From: Neodontobutis hainanensis
Taxonomy: Eukaryota; Chordata; Actinopteri; Gobiiformes; Odontobutidae
Assembly (NCBI GenBank): GCA_024349245.1
Contig: JALDNG010000022.1
Coordinates: forward strand, 13,580,001-13,644,000
Reading direction: 5' to 3'
Length of the DNA stretch: 64,000 nt
Below are positions 1 to 13,400 of this stretch, one piece after another; within the stretch, counting starts at the first letter, position 1, and every line of letters begins with the position of its first letter. Below the pieces are notes generated by a model, which saw only the letters and a list, made by a program, of their open reading frames with translations, was not told the DNA's origin and did no database searches. Position numbers and translations under genes: made by a program.

Positions 1-1344
1 GAACAATGTCACCTAGACAACTCAGGATCCTCCTATTCCCTTTGGTAAATATACCTTGTGTTGAAATGATACTGTATAAAATATTAAAGTGGATGTCATT
101 CAATCAGTGGATTTGAGATGCAGACAAAATGCTTCACTCTTGAAATGTTGGAATATATCAAAGGTAAATAAACAATAGATGCATACTTTATTTCTAAAAG
201 TATATGAAGGAGTATCATTTAAATATTGTTTTGGTTTTAGAAAAAAGTGTGAAGTGGCAAACTATATATAGACACTCCAGTCAAAGGTCTCTGTGCTGGT
301 TCCTAGCCCGGGTAAGTGTAAGAACATTGGCAAGCTACTCATGTGGATTAGTTTGCTGGAAGTATATGGGTTACAATTTTTCACTTGAAGAACAGGCAGA
401 AATGTAAAAAAAAAAACAATAAATAAAGTGGCTAGAAAAGAAGACACCTGGACATATATTTGTTCATTGTAAAGCAAATTGTTATTAATCCTTCAAAACT
501 ACAGCAAGTCCAGGTGACTCTTTTATTTACAGTTTTATTACAAAATGACAGGATTGACTGAGAATTTCTACTCTCTTATCACTAATACGTAGAGTCACTT
601 CCCATTTAAATGTATTTTGTTTTGAATGCAGTGGCCCATCCACTCACTGACATTTAAAGTTTATGTGTGACCCATTTTACAACATGTGGACAGCATTAAA
701 ATAGAGGTTGCCTAAAATTCTCAGTACTGGGTTTGCTTTTGAAACTGCAAAACTCCACAGTAGCATATAGACTAGCCATATATTTTCTTTGATTTAAAAA
801 TCAAAGCATGAAGTTGAAAATACGCAAGTTCAAATACATTTTTTTTCTCCTCAACATTGTTTTATGGATGTGCTGTCTATTTTTCCTGCTTCAAAGAAAG
901 GAATAAGAAATGTTTGATGTTAAGGGTAAAGGTGAAAGTGTTTGGGACTGTTAAGCACAAAGGAGAATTAACATTTGTAATGTGTATTTGTACAAAGTAT
1001 GTTTAATATGGACATAAAGTGAAGACACAATGTGTTTTAAATACCTGACATTATAGCAAAATATACGTACTTTATAATAAAATTAGAGAAAATATTGCAT
1101 CCATGTTAATATTTAACATTATTTACAATGGCTAGATTCAAGCCATTTAAGACTGTACAATATTGTCTTTTTTTCAATCATTTAAAAGTGTCTATCTCTT
1201 TCTGCTTTAGGATTGTTTCATTTTTGACCAAATATCAATGCCCATGATAAACAATAACATTTATTCATTTCAAGCAGTCTTTTGCTAAATGTATATTGTA
1301 AAATGTGTATGTATAAGTATTTGGATATTGCCACAGCAGTACTT
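1..1344. other. AT-rich 3' flank of dmrt2b, no gene seen
   Basis: AT-rich sequence with poly-A and poly-T runs and no recognisable protein homology on either strand. Part of it is probably the dmrt2b 3' UTR. The short open frames here look like chance. Confidence 0.5.
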
Positions 1345-1350
1345 TTTATT
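1345..1350 (-). other. dmrt2b: candidate polyadenylation signal for dmrt2b
   Basis: AATAAA on the minus strand, 71 bases past the stop codon. Another AATAAA lies at 1260-1265 on the minus strand, and more occur further down in this AT-rich flank, so the site actually used cannot be decided from sequence. Confidence 0.3.
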
Positions 1351-1420
1351 AAACTGTGCTGCGTTACTCGCCATATATACATATCATATACCATCACAGT
1401 GCAGTCGAGTGAGTTTTCAG

Positions 1421-2217
1421 TCAAGCCCTGAGCAGAGCCTCCACAGAGAAAGGTAATGGTGTCACAGCGGGGCTTGTGACTGAGCTGCCGCGAGGGCTCT
1501 TGACAGAGTCAGCATGGGGGTCCGTCTGGACAGCAGGGGGGGCAGTGCAGCAGTCCTTTGCTGTCAGAGGTGAGGGATCAAACGTCCTGCTGGCTGCACT
1601 GATGTCTGGACCACCCACTATAACCACATCTGATCCAGGCACGGGGCCACTGGAGGCTATTATTTCTGTTGATACTGAAAGTTCTTTGGAAATATCAAGA
1701 CTTGATGCTGGGATGCATTGTTTTTTTAGTCTTTGTTGTGTCAAAAACACAAGTCCATGTTGCTTTTCTTCTTTTAGCTTCGCCTCTTCATTAGTTTGTT
1801 TTGGGCTTTGGTGTAATGTGATGTAGTCACTACAGCCAGTAAAAGGCCTGCATTTGCCGTAAAATAACTGGTAAAACTGGAAGTCGCACTCATATAAGGG
1901 CTTATATTTAAAAAGAGGCATAAAAGAAGCCCCTGCATCTACGGAGTCCTTGTTGAGGAGGCAGCAGTGCAGGTTTGGGGAGATGGGCTGGGGTGGAGGT
2001 TGGTGGTGAACCGGGCCAGAAGATGGGACGCTGAGGTCACTGTGGAGCTCTTTGTGCCTCAGCTCTCGCTCCAGCATCACGTTCTCCAGCTCTTTGTCGG
2101 CAAACGCTCTTCTCTTTCTCATTCGGGCGCTGAGCGAGGGGCACGTAAACGCCACATGTCCACGCTGCTTGGACCAGCAGGAGACTTCATCCTCTGGTTG
2201 AACTGATGGTTTATAAC
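1421..2217 (-). CDS. dmrt2b: dmrt2b coding exon 3 (C-terminal region)
   Basis: The exon starts after a TAACACAG acceptor and completes the glycine codon split with exon 2, giving GYKP. It encodes residues 164-427. The conserved RMRKRRAFADKELE block (about residues 194-207) is basic then acidic and probably helical. A proline/serine-rich stretch and an aromatic patch (FKYKPLYECDFQFYQLF) follow. The protein ends LPFSVEALLRA, which resembles the conserved C-terminal end of DMRT2 proteins. Most of the tail is otherwise low in recognisable motifs, as is usual for the family. The opposite strand carries open frames at 1476-1826 and 1967-2206, which are shadows of this exon. Confidence 0.92.
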
Positions 2218-4443
2218 CTGTGTTACAAAACAAGGCCACATGCAGCTTTAAATCATCCACATTAGAGAAATTAAATGAATAGTGTTTATGCTCAAGTGCT
2301 TTGCTGGTTATTATTTTAATTACCTAGTTGGTTAGTTCTGTCATTATTGCTTTACACACTGAGGATAAGAGGTCTATAAAGAAAACAAAAGCTCTAGGAT
2401 TTGAACACACGCCAGCAGGTCTTAATACACATTATGTTTTGTGTGTAATAACATCCAAAGAGCAACGGCAGGGCAGAACCAACACAGTCACTGTTGATGC
2501 TGTCGAGTATTATTGTATTAGGTTGTGTCACTCCTATAAACTCCATTTGGTCCAGAACACTGCCCCTAAATAAACTAACTTTAAAAATGACTTGGCTGAG
2601 TCTTGGCTCATCTATAAGTAATTCACAGTAGGATTATTGCAAAGTTTGTTATAATAGCTTTCAAGTTTCATGGTCCAATAGAAAATGTCAGCACTCTGTC
2701 ACAAAGGACCTAGACCTGCCAAGTCCCTCAATCAAAGCTACAAACAAACAGAATGTGACTAAACCTGGAACCCCTGCTTATATATATTTTTTTTTCTTGC
2801 AATTTTTTAAAGTTTTATTACAAGATCTCTACTCTTTCTAATTAGTTGTAGTAAAATACACTGGCAGTTAGAGGTTAACTGACATGAACGCTCGATAATC
2901 TTGCTTAATTGTAATTGCTTGTATAGTTTAGTTGTGTATAAAGAGGTTTGATGACCCCCTCTGCTATGTATTTTTACAAATTCAGCCTTGGGTTAGACAG
3001 CACATTTCACCTTTATAAGCACTTGATTAAATACTGATTCCTACTAGTCTGTGCCAGTATCTAAAAAACTACAGGTGACCTTGAGTGGTTCATCTTATCT
3101 ATTAAACATGTCGCGATGAGGAGAAAATGCACTTTCCATCAGAGTCTGGCTGTCAGATGTGCGGTAATGAGAAGGGAGATGTTAATTAAGGTTTACCCTG
3201 CAGGATGCTTTTAGCCACGCTGCTCGGCTCGGCTGCTCTGCTGTAACGCTGATATGCTGTCCTCCGCACAGGGGCCGCACACCTGGCCCCCCTCTTACCC
3301 TGAGACACAGAGGACAGGCATTAGGATATAATTATAGTGTGATGTCAGGTTTAAAAAGGCTCAGAGGAAGAAATGAAATAACAACTAGATAAAATACTAT
3401 TTTAAAGATATTAAATACAGGCCTGTATCATTAGAAAGAGACAAAAATATTTTTGTTTTGTAGCTTGTGAACTGCTAGTGTCCCTTTTTTTTATTTTAAA
3501 TACCAAAATATTTCCTAAATCAAAAAAACAATGCATATTAACAGAATGACTCAATTAAATATTTTGTCAATGTATCTAAAATAAAATATAAATGAGAGAG
3601 GAATTATCACATCTGCATCTTCAAACATCAGATTTTTCTTGTCATGTACTTTATAAGTTGTCTATCTGGAGCCTATTGAATGAAAATGATCATATTTAAG
3701 AGGAAACACTGCAAAGACTGGTTTCTGGGTAAAGTTGGGTCAGCATAATAATTTGCCATTTAAAAATCCCCAGAAGTTTGGAAAATCCTTCTCTGGACTA
3801 GACCACATCTTTAAACGTTAAACTCAGTTTTAGAGCTAGAAAATCCAAGAGCAATTTTGACTTCCCTTTAGTTAAAAAGCTTATAACTAATTACATAGAA
3901 AACATAAAATAACATGTTTTTTTAATATATAATTTGGCTTTTGAAAACATGTAAAGCTCCCAGCTGGTACACTATCTCATGGTCCCTTTTTTCCCTATTA
4001 TTATTGTTATCATTGTGACTTGTGTACTTTAACTGTGCTGACATCTTCGTCTCACTGACCTGTCCGTGCGCCCGCGCCACCTCAGCCGCCTGCTGCCGCC
4101 TCAGAGCGACCTGCGCGGCCATGACCCGCTGTCTCTCCACCACCAGCAGGCAACAGGCGCAGCGGCAGTCCCTCCAGCGGCAGAAGCGCTTGTGCCCCTT
4201 TAGGCACGACACCACGCCGTGGTTCCGACAGCGCGCACACTTGGGGCTTCGGGTCATGGCGCGTGGCTTGTGCGGCTGGTGCTGCGCGCTTGGGGCCGCG
4301 TTATGCTCCGCTTTATCCTCCGCTGAGTTCTCGCGGCGGCTGCGTGGGTCACTGTTCGTCAAGTCAAGAGCGTCTTGAGATTTAAGGACGTGATGTTTGG
4401 CGGTTATTTCCAGCTGCAGGCCTCCTTCCGGATGAGAGGACAT
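1421..4443 (-). CDS. dmrt2b: DMRT2-type DM-domain transcription factor, whole gene (3 coding exons)
   Basis: The coding sequence joins 4443-4060, 3299-3197 and 2217-1421, giving 427 codons plus a TGA stop. All junctions are GT-AG and the frame stays open throughout. Residues 66-119 form the DM domain, which binds DNA in the minor groove through two interlocked zinc sites. The ligands seen are C69, C72, H84, C88 and H75, C93, C95, C98. Two further DMRT2 signatures are present: the segment ending in AKSILQGYKP across the exon 2/3 junction, and SARMRKRRAFADKELENVML at residues 192-211. The protein should be nuclear; known DMRT2 members act in somite and muscle development and left-right patterning. 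The paralogue call (2b rather than 2a) is an inference from context: dmrt2a normally sits beside dmrt3 and dmrt1, but no other DM domain occurs in 49 kb upstream. The DMRT2 class is near certain; the 2b assignment is less so. Confidence 0.88.
3197..3299 (-). CDS. dmrt2b: dmrt2b coding exon 2 (short, 103 bp)
   Basis: This exon is too short to stand out as an open reading frame; I found it by searching the gap between the two larger exons for the DMRT2 linker. It reads GKRGA... through TAYQRYSRAAEPSSVAKSIL to QG, in line with the conserved AVYQRQVRAPSLLAKSILEG-type linker of DMRT2. It is preceded by a pyrimidine-rich tract ending in CTCAG and followed by a GTAAAC donor. It enters in phase 0 and leaves in phase 1, which is exactly what the flanking exons need. 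The introns on its sides are about 760 and 979 bases. Confidence 0.87.
4060..4443 (-). CDS. dmrt2b: dmrt2b coding exon 1 (DM domain)
   Basis: This exon encodes residues 1-128 in 384 bases. The start is well fixed because an in-frame TAG stop immediately precedes the ATG at 4443-4441. The N-terminal 60 residues are polar and low in complexity; the DM domain follows. The sequence RFCRWRDCRCACCLLVVERQ shows all second-site ligands, with one extra cysteine at residue 97 where DMRT2 proteins usually carry asparagine. The SCLKGHKR variant of the zinc loop is diagnostic of DMRT2 among DMRT proteins. The exon ends in phase 0 at CAG, followed by a GTCAGT donor. A second possible GT four bases further on (GTGAGA) would not join the downstream exon in frame. 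The exon is much richer in G+C than its surroundings, consistent with a CpG-rich 5' end. Confidence 0.93.
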
Positions 4444-7400
4444 CTACGAAGAACATCCCTCTTTAACTCCACGACGAACAAAGTCAAACAATGATTTTTA
4501 CGCAAACAACTTTAATTGACCTCGAACTAAACTTTAGAAATAAATCAATAAATAACAACCTACATTTTTACACTTTTTGTTTTTGTGGACTAGATTAAAA
4601 ACAAAAGGTTGTTTGGATTTTACTGTTTGCCTAATTAATTATCTGTTTTTTTGTAAAGTAAAGCTTTTAAAGCAGATCCCTGACAATAGCATCCCAATCT
4701 AACAACAAGCCATAGTCCCAACGCCCCTACATCAAGTATTTTCAGGCTGGAAACTTCAGAGCCTACCGCCAGTTGTTTGAAAACCTAGTCCTCTGTCTCA
4801 TCTGCTTGAGGAGTCTGGATGAACCCAGCCACAATGATCTGATGATCTCCTAGCCTTGGACCCATGAGCTACAGTCTGCTTTGCCTAAATCCCGTTCACA
4901 GTAAAAGGAACTCCCCGGTCCTTAGACTATAAACCCCCCATATACCTGCCCTGCCCACCTTCAGAGTCTCATCTTTCATGCAAACTCATGAAGACCACAC
5001 AATGACACACATTTACTAAGTTACTCCTCTCAGTTATGTGCCTCATTTAAGTTGGAGGAATTGATGCCAAATAATTAATGCAAACAGAGGTCATCTGAGG
5101 TAGCGCATTTAAACTGCCTTTGCGATAACGTTAACGTTTTTGATGGTTTATTTGCAGCTTGTGTTTTAATAGAATATTTTTATATCAAGTCCAGCCTCAT
5201 TTTTATATGTATTGATTATGTTTAATCAACACAGTGGTTTAATAAGGTATTCCGTAGCCTGCAATGGCATTTTATCACTAAAGAAATCAAATGTCAAAAT
5301 GTCATGTTTTAATGTTTATGCAGCTATGACATGATGTAATGGGCTGCAGTTCCTGTCCTGGGACTGTCAGGTGCCAGGACAGGGTGCAGCATTGATTATG
5401 CACACACCGCACGTTTAACAGGGGCTCGTGTTATGCTCTGCTCACATCTTCTGGAATAGGCTACACCGCAGTGTTGGTCGTGTATTTAAAGAGCAGACGA
5501 TGTTTTCATCATGACACATCCCTGTCATTATGACAAACAAGGCGGCTGTGATGGTATGAAAAGTGTGCTCCCTGCTGGTTCAGCTGTGTAATTACAGGAG
5601 GGTAAAAGGGACACAAGATTGGAGTTGAGTCACACATACATTTACGTTTTCAGATCTCATGTGTTACTTAGGTTAAATTAACTCTGAAGATGTAGAAAGA
5701 CTTTCCACAACAGGCTTATTTATACTAAGTCATAAGTCACTGTGCTCTGAATGAGATCTGTACTGTAAGTTTGTAGATGTCCGGGTAAACTTAGACAAAG
5801 ACTTACAATACTAGAAGAGTGACAGCTACTGCCAAAAGCCTGCCTGTATTCCAAAATCTGCAGCTGTGGCACACTTTGGACAGAAATAGGAGGAAAATGT
5901 CCCACAGACAGTGGTGACATTTTTTACAATATGACAGCATCACATTTCAAAAGCGGCCGGCAGTGTGACCAGAGATGTATCACAAGACACAAACAAAGAA
6001 GGAAGGCTGGGGAATATCAAAGAAAGCTGTCCCCAAGGACCCAGTGCCCATTGCAAGACTGGAAACATTCAAAGAGCCTTCACTTCAGAGGCCACAATAC
6101 ACACAATACATTATAAATAAAGAAATATAGTGCAATTCCTGTATTTTTCATGATACCATTCAAAGTCTATGGCAGACTGAGAAGTTTGGTAATGCTCTAA
6201 TATGTTTAGTTAAATGGAGTATATTAAAAAAAATATTAAATAATATATTCATATTATGGAATAATGCTGACATACCAGAAAAGCATGCCAACAAATGTCT
6301 TTACTTACCACTAGATGGAGTCATGAGTTATGGCTCGTCCCATTAGCTCTAAGACTGAAATGTAGGTTCTTGACCCAGGGCTGTATTACATCTACTCATT
6401 GATTTGAAAAGATGGTTATTACCTACAGAGCTGCAATGCCACAGAGAGATGTATTTTTAGGGAAATTGTGCCCGACATTGAATCTTTGGTTGGGTAGCAG
6501 TATAAAAAGTTATAAAAATGAAGCTCTTGTTGCGGAGGCCAATTTTTCACTTTGTTAACTTGTGTATAACTGTGCTGACCTATGAGTTTGATTAAAATGA
6601 GCGCCCCGCTGTCACAGTCTGCACAAACAAAACAATGATGTTGCAGCTGCCATTATGACAGAGTGCAGCCATTAAGCATGATGCCACCTGAATGTAAACA
6701 CAGTTCCTTCTTAGCATTAACCATCACCATAATTCCTTTGGTACGAACACCTGCCAAATGGATTGCGGTACAACACCTGTACTCATGGCTGACACATAAT
6801 GGGTAACTAGAGCAGGATAGAAAAAAAGGCAAGTACCCCATAATTAATATAGCTGGCAGGTCTGGTTACTGGAGTGTGCCTATCAAAGCCCCTTGACTCT
6901 GAGACAAATTGACTGTCATCAGCATTGGCATGGTGCTGTGGCATTCACATTACAGGTCGTCTCGATGCCCACTCTCCATTCTCTGTCCTGCAGGCTGACT
7001 AAGAGTTGTGCCCATCTACTTCTATTTGACCTGCAGAGATGGAGTCTGACAGACTCTTTGGGGCTCCACCATTTGGGCCGCCAGCATGTCTTCCATGATT
7101 TGCTTCTTCCACGATGACCTCAGTCAGTTGTGAAGTGACTCAAACAAACAAAAAGAGTTTGCCAATACGACTTAGGTTCAAGGACAAAAGGGCTGCACTG
7201 ACTTTATGTAACATGCTAAAGTTTAGTGAAGGAAAACAAAGTTGTTGGGAGCCTGGGTGTATTTCAAACAATGTGCTGAGCTGAATGTCAATTTGCTTCA
7301 AAGAGACGAAAAAAAAAAAACAGCAGACTATGTTACACACAGCCTCTGCACAAAGGCGGCAGCTCTCTTATCCAGCTACTTCCAAAGAGCCCGAGACACC

Positions 7401-10400
7401 TTGGCGGTTATCAGCTGAAGGCAGGGGCCATTAAGCTGACAGTATTTTCAAGGGAGGTTTTACCAGCTCATCAGAGAGCATTTAAGTTCGGCGAGCCTGT
7501 TAAGATAGAACACACGCCTACTTAAATAACACACTTCATAAGCCATCATAAGCATATTCCACTCCCTCTAGGGACAGTTTACTTTTTTCTCTGCTGTACA
7601 CAATTCACAAAAGCTTTTATGTGAAGCATCAGACAGTAAGAGGCCATTGTGAAGCAGGCGTTTCTGCTGATAATGTAAAAGACTTTCATTACTTCACTCC
7701 ACCATGTGTGTCGATGTGTCCCCACAGCCAAGGCGAGGCTGGAGTTTTGAATCTTTTAACAGGATATTTTTAATAACGTTATGTATTTGCCTGATATCAT
7801 GTACTGATGGTGTCAGATATCGAACCTTGATCTTGTAAGGTTTCTGTGGTGCTAACTCTGATCACAGTTCCATTTTCATCTTTGTGATGTAAAGCCCGAT
7901 GACCTGAAAAAGATCCTCCAGGAGCCAGAAGTGGTCCCATTATGGTCCATTTGAGCCAATTGTTTCTCCTATTCCCATGTAAAGTGACTCATGTTAGGCT
8001 GAATTCTTTCTGGTCTATCTGGAGAGGTGGCCATGTAAAAGCACGCTAAGCGAGAATGTAGACAAAATGAATATGAAATTACCTTTTTCCATGCATTATT
8101 GTCTAATAAAGTTGAATAGAATTCTGCTCATCTGATTGATGCTCATGATGATTTTGTTTTTCATAAAATATTAGCTGATTATATATTTTGTATTCAGACA
8201 TGTATGCTTTTGAAACAACATACCCTGGGGAGCTGCAGTGTTCAGAGGACATATATCACAGACTTAACATGTCTAGTTTGGGTCCATATCAATGCAATAC
8301 AGGCTATCCCAGACCAGCAGTGGGTTATCTCAACTGAACGAATTTAACCCTCCTTTGAAATTGTATCTCACCACAGACCCTGGAGCACCCACCCAGGCCA
8401 GTTATTATTACGACCATTAATGCTTTGTGTCTCTCTGCTGCTTATTGATTTCAGGTTCAGGTTAATGAGGCCTTTTAAATAATGCAAACAGCTTGTATAC
8501 CATTTTACACACAGCCTCCTCTGTTGCTTCTTCTTGTTTTCAGATCATCATTTACTCAGATAGTATCAAAGCATTGCTACAGGAAGGAAGGGTGAAGAAG
8601 GGTCGACTCGCAACACATCTCGTCGCTCGAATCTCTCCGGCTCGGATTCATTGCCTTTCCAGCTGGCATCCGGTTCAAAGGCTCCAAAGATGAGATGGCC
8701 TTTACCCGTTTGCAATACCGGTAGAACAAGAGCCATGCAATTTAGAAGCGCCTACTAGTTTTCTGCATCAGATTGGATCCCTTCCGCCTGTGCACTGTCT
8801 CTTTTGTCTTTTAGGTTGTATCGGACTCTTTCACTTGTGTAAATGGCCAGAAGAATTCATTAAACAAGTAATCAGGGTTTGCTGAAAAAGTGGCAGTGAC
8901 ACTATTTAACTTCTACACATAATTAAAAAAAGTCTTCCATCTTGATTAGGAAATAACAAAATAATAGCTTCTGACTGACCATGAGGGATGACATTGTCTA
9001 AATATGAACGTTACATTATAGAAATAATTTTAATTCTAATTTCAACTTTAACAAATCAAACATTTTATTAGTAATGTGTAAAAACGCCATACTAATTTGC
9101 TTTGCCTTTGTCATTTCAAACTCTGTTGAAGACAGTTCAAACAGTTGGCCTCTATGTTGAATAAATATGGACAAATCTGTCAAACCGTTTCATGACTTTA
9201 GCAAGGTCAACACTATATTTTAGAAGTTTGGTTTAGCCACTAAAAGCAAAAGTTACACAGTGCAGAACTTAGCTAGTTATGTGCACTGTTAATAAAAAAG
9301 AGGGATTTCTATCTTCATTTTAATTCAAAGGACCAAAAAGTTATTGTGAAGCCATCATTTGAAAGATTTTGAGCATATTTAAATGCAAATGTTAAGGTGC
9401 GTTACTTGGATAATATGCGGATAATCCATTTTTCCAGAAAGGACTGCCTTTAACTCTAAATTGCAAAAGGTAAGTCAACTCTAGACTTGTGAGTTATTTG
9501 ATTGTAGGCAACAATTTTCTAACGTGGGTGATGATGAGGCCTGTGCTACATTACAGTAATGTAGGTGCGTGACAGACTGTTTGCAATGCAAATCTCGTCA
9601 TTATGGCAAAATGGGAGCTTCTTCTCAGATGTTTGTGGGCACTAGGGAGCTCTATTAAATGGCTTCTAATGTCACTTTATTCTGGCAGGATGCACCAACT
9701 ACACAAGTCTAACACACAACTGAATGTGAACAACATGGTAGAAAAACAGATGGCCTTGATATTTCCAGTCTTTAGCTGGTAATAACAGGCTTTTAATTGA
9801 CATTTTGCTTCAGACAAGCAGACAAGCAGCAGAAAGAAGCAGGTAGAGTGGATGAGCGGGACGCTAATTGTGCGTCCGCTCCAAACATCCATGCGTTTGA
9901 TCATGGGCCGTGTGATGGAGGCTGGCAGAGGTTAGACATTCTGTGCACTGTGTAAAGTATAGTATCTCCATGTCTGTGCTGTCTGCTGAGTGAATGTGAC
10001 AGCTGAGCAGAACGTATGGAGAACACCCTCCCACGCTTCGCTGTTTCTTCCATTAAATCTACTCATGAATCAAATTAGCTTTCTTATTCCTTTCATTGTC
10101 ACTTTGTTCAAAGCCCACCATTGACACGCTGTGATTCTGAGGCCTAACAATTTGATGACACAAATAATAAATTTACTATTACACAAAATGAAATAAATAA
10201 TAATTCTTTTAAAAGCTTGTTTTAATATGTATCCACTGCTGCTGTTAGAAACCTCATTAGCATACAGAACTCTTTTTTCCCACTTTATTGGGTCCTAATT
10301 GTGGATTTCTGTGCCTGGATGGCTGCCTCTCGCTGGATAATGATGCCATCCCTTCCTCCAAATGTACACTGCCTAGAAGAGACAGAGTAAAAGGAGAACA

Positions 10401-13400
10401 GAGAATTCAGTGAAGAAATGAAACGTATTATTCATTCACACCTTCCCCCATATTCCTCCTGACAGCTGGAAAACAGTGTCTCCGTGCACCAGAGAAGAAA
10501 TGAAATAAATATAGTGTAAGTCGTAGATGATTGGACATCATAGGGCTGTACTTTGAAGACAGCTACACGGGGGACTCATCTGTAGCTGCAGCATAAAATC
10601 TATCGACTTCAAAAAGCAATGAGGAAATAAAATATGTGATAGGTGTCAAACAAACCAAAACAACACAGTGTGCACCGGCACCATACAGAAAGCAACCCGA
10701 GCTTTGATCTATCTTTCATGCTTCTCAGTCTTAAGGCACACTTGAGGCCTTTATTTGTCACGAACTGTTACGTGTGATGTTAAAGTCCCAAACAGATTAA
10801 AAGCCTTTTGAAAATTTGGATCGCTGTCAATTAACCTTCATACAAGTGTTTTACATAAAAGTTTAAACAAGAGGGAGCAGTGGCACATGTTGCAGTTAAA
10901 ACTTTAAAAGCACAGCAGATTTGGGGACAGGCTCGTGATGCATGATTCAGAGGGTTTGGTGTTAGGGGTTGGGCAGATTACTAGCTGCCATTACTTATTG
11001 GGCGTTGTTTAATACTGCTGCTTCTTAATGAATAGTTTTAGGTTACTTTTAAACTTCACTTTCCTATAAAACAATTGCATGAAATAAGTTTTTATCTAGT
11101 TCCGACTGTTTCTTCCACCCGACCTTCAGGCAGCCGCTCTTTTCATCTCCAACATAAAGGGCAATGAATAATACATGCAACATACAGAGAAGCTGTTTAA
11201 CACTGTCGTCCTCAAGACTGTATACTTGACTTTTAAAGATTGTATGTTCTGTCTACATGTGTATAATTTGTGATCTTTACTTTTCTGTGATGAATTGTAT
11301 CCCTTTATAATTGTTCTTTTCACTCTTTTCTGATTGTTGTAACCACAGTGGGCTGTGAAATCGTACCTGCGGCGGGGTCTGTGTAGAACTGGGGCTCTTT
11401 GAAGGATATTCATCAAAAGACATCAAAAAAGCTCTAGCAACGCGTGAGATAACGTGAGATGGTCAATATTTCAGTCAAATAAAGAGAATCATCATTTCAT
11501 CATCATTTCAAATGTTTGAAGTATTTGAGGTGAGCTTTATTGATCTTTCAAGACTCTTAAATGCTTCAATATTCAAACCATAACCCACATCAAATAGTTT
11601 TTTTTTTTTTTTATCTCTCATTGGTTTTAATATGGATTTAAAATTCAAAAGTTGTTCAAAGTATCCACACAGGCAGAGATTTCTGAAGATGATAGGGATG
11701 TTGTGCACATATTTGAGCTATATCAAACAGAAAAAATACTAATGATAGTGTTGTACTTTAAGTCTTTAATCTTGGATTGCGGCCTACAGTTCTCAGACTT
11801 ACTTTTTTCTTTCATTTGCATTTACTTACAGGGACACAGTAGGCTGGATTTAAGTACGTAAATCAAGTGTAGAGACAAACTAGAGTAAATCCTGACTGAG
11901 AGAGGTCTCCTGCTGCGAGCTGAGTCAAACAGCACAGAGTGAATGACGCATGTGTACGTGTCAGACAGACATTAGCATTTAAATAAAGTTTTATGGCTGC
12001 ACTGGGTAAGATATTTGAGATGACAGATGTGGCTTGTTTTGTCAGGGAACAAGCAGAAGGGGTGGGCCTCGTCTCTTCGGAAGATACTATTGTAAGTGAC
12101 AGCATATATGCATGTTAATGTGTGAGAGCAGAGTATAATATCAGAGTATAAAGTCAAAGGAAAAAATGTAAATGTTTTATATACATACTCTACCTGACAT
12201 CCAGCAAAAGAAAAATCCATAAAGCATACTTTTTAAAAACTTTTCAACTGTTTCTTACAAGCATAATTTCAACTGTCATGAAGCCCATTCAGGGAACTCA
12301 GTGCAAATGAATCTGAATCTAATGCTTTCATCACTTAACAAATACAGTATCTTCTTTGCTTGTTTAAAGACTAAATATATGTGCGGCTTTAACCAATGAC
12401 TTTTTTATGTTTTAAATGAAAGACAGGAAACGTGACTGACATTTTAATTTTAATAGTAGTTGGGGTCCCATTAGGTGTCGTTGCTGTTACATGATGGCAC
12501 TAGGCTACTTTGTGAAGGGAGATGACTCTAAAAAACATTTGTTTCCAGATTTGTGCCTGCTAAAGAAACATTAACTATGAATGTGCATTTGTACGCTATA
12601 AAACATTTATGCTCACATTTATATTTGTGTTGGCAACCTTATGATGAACCCACTAAATAAACAAATAAATAAATGAAACTTCCTTTGCACTTTATAGTGT
12701 TGTGTAAGCATTGCCCTGCACTTGGCTAATATTTGAGCCCTGTCAGAGTTTCATCTTTCTGTTTCATCTTTAATGGTCAAAGAAAACCAAAGCAATAGAA
12801 GTAAGCGCAGAACTATAAAAGTGAAAGTGTTGCAGAGCAGGGTTCCTCCTTAGGGGCTGAAGAACGATATGAGTGAGAGATGAAGGGCTTTGAGGCCGGT
12901 GCTTGAGGTTGGAAAAGGTTGTAATAGTAGAATAATAACTTGGCAATGACAAGATGGAGCTGCTGAAATATAAGTCTTAGTCACAACTATTAAAAATGAA
13001 AATTTGACCAAGGGACCTAGAATCTAATTGGGAATGTTGAATGATTAAAAGTATTAATTTCAGCTGTAATGTGAGTGAGGGAGGAGAGTGGTGTCCACAT
13101 AACACCGTTTTATCACATAGCTGATGCAGAAATCGCTCATTCCTGTTCTTTTTTGTGAAAGTTTCTGTTTTAATTTCATGTCTATTACATGTTTTAGGTC
13201 ACACTTTAATGACATTTTTGACTCTGTGACGGTTGTCACTTCCAGGTTATGGTGCACTGGAGTTTAAAAGTATTTTTTATTTTCTTTCATTTAGTTAGAA
13301 GCAAAAAATATTTGATCTATTTAGTTGGATAGTAGAGGGTGTGTGGATAAGCGCTCATTCTGATAGGACACAAAGAAAAATAAGAATAAGCTGTGATTTT

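Noticed and set aside
1476..2206. Plus-strand frames opposite dmrt2b exon 3
   Set aside because: Antisense shadows in GC-richer coding sequence; no homology of their own.
4022..4378. 118-codon plus-strand frame opposite dmrt2b exon 1
   Set aside because: Antisense shadow of the DM-domain exon, with no independent homology.
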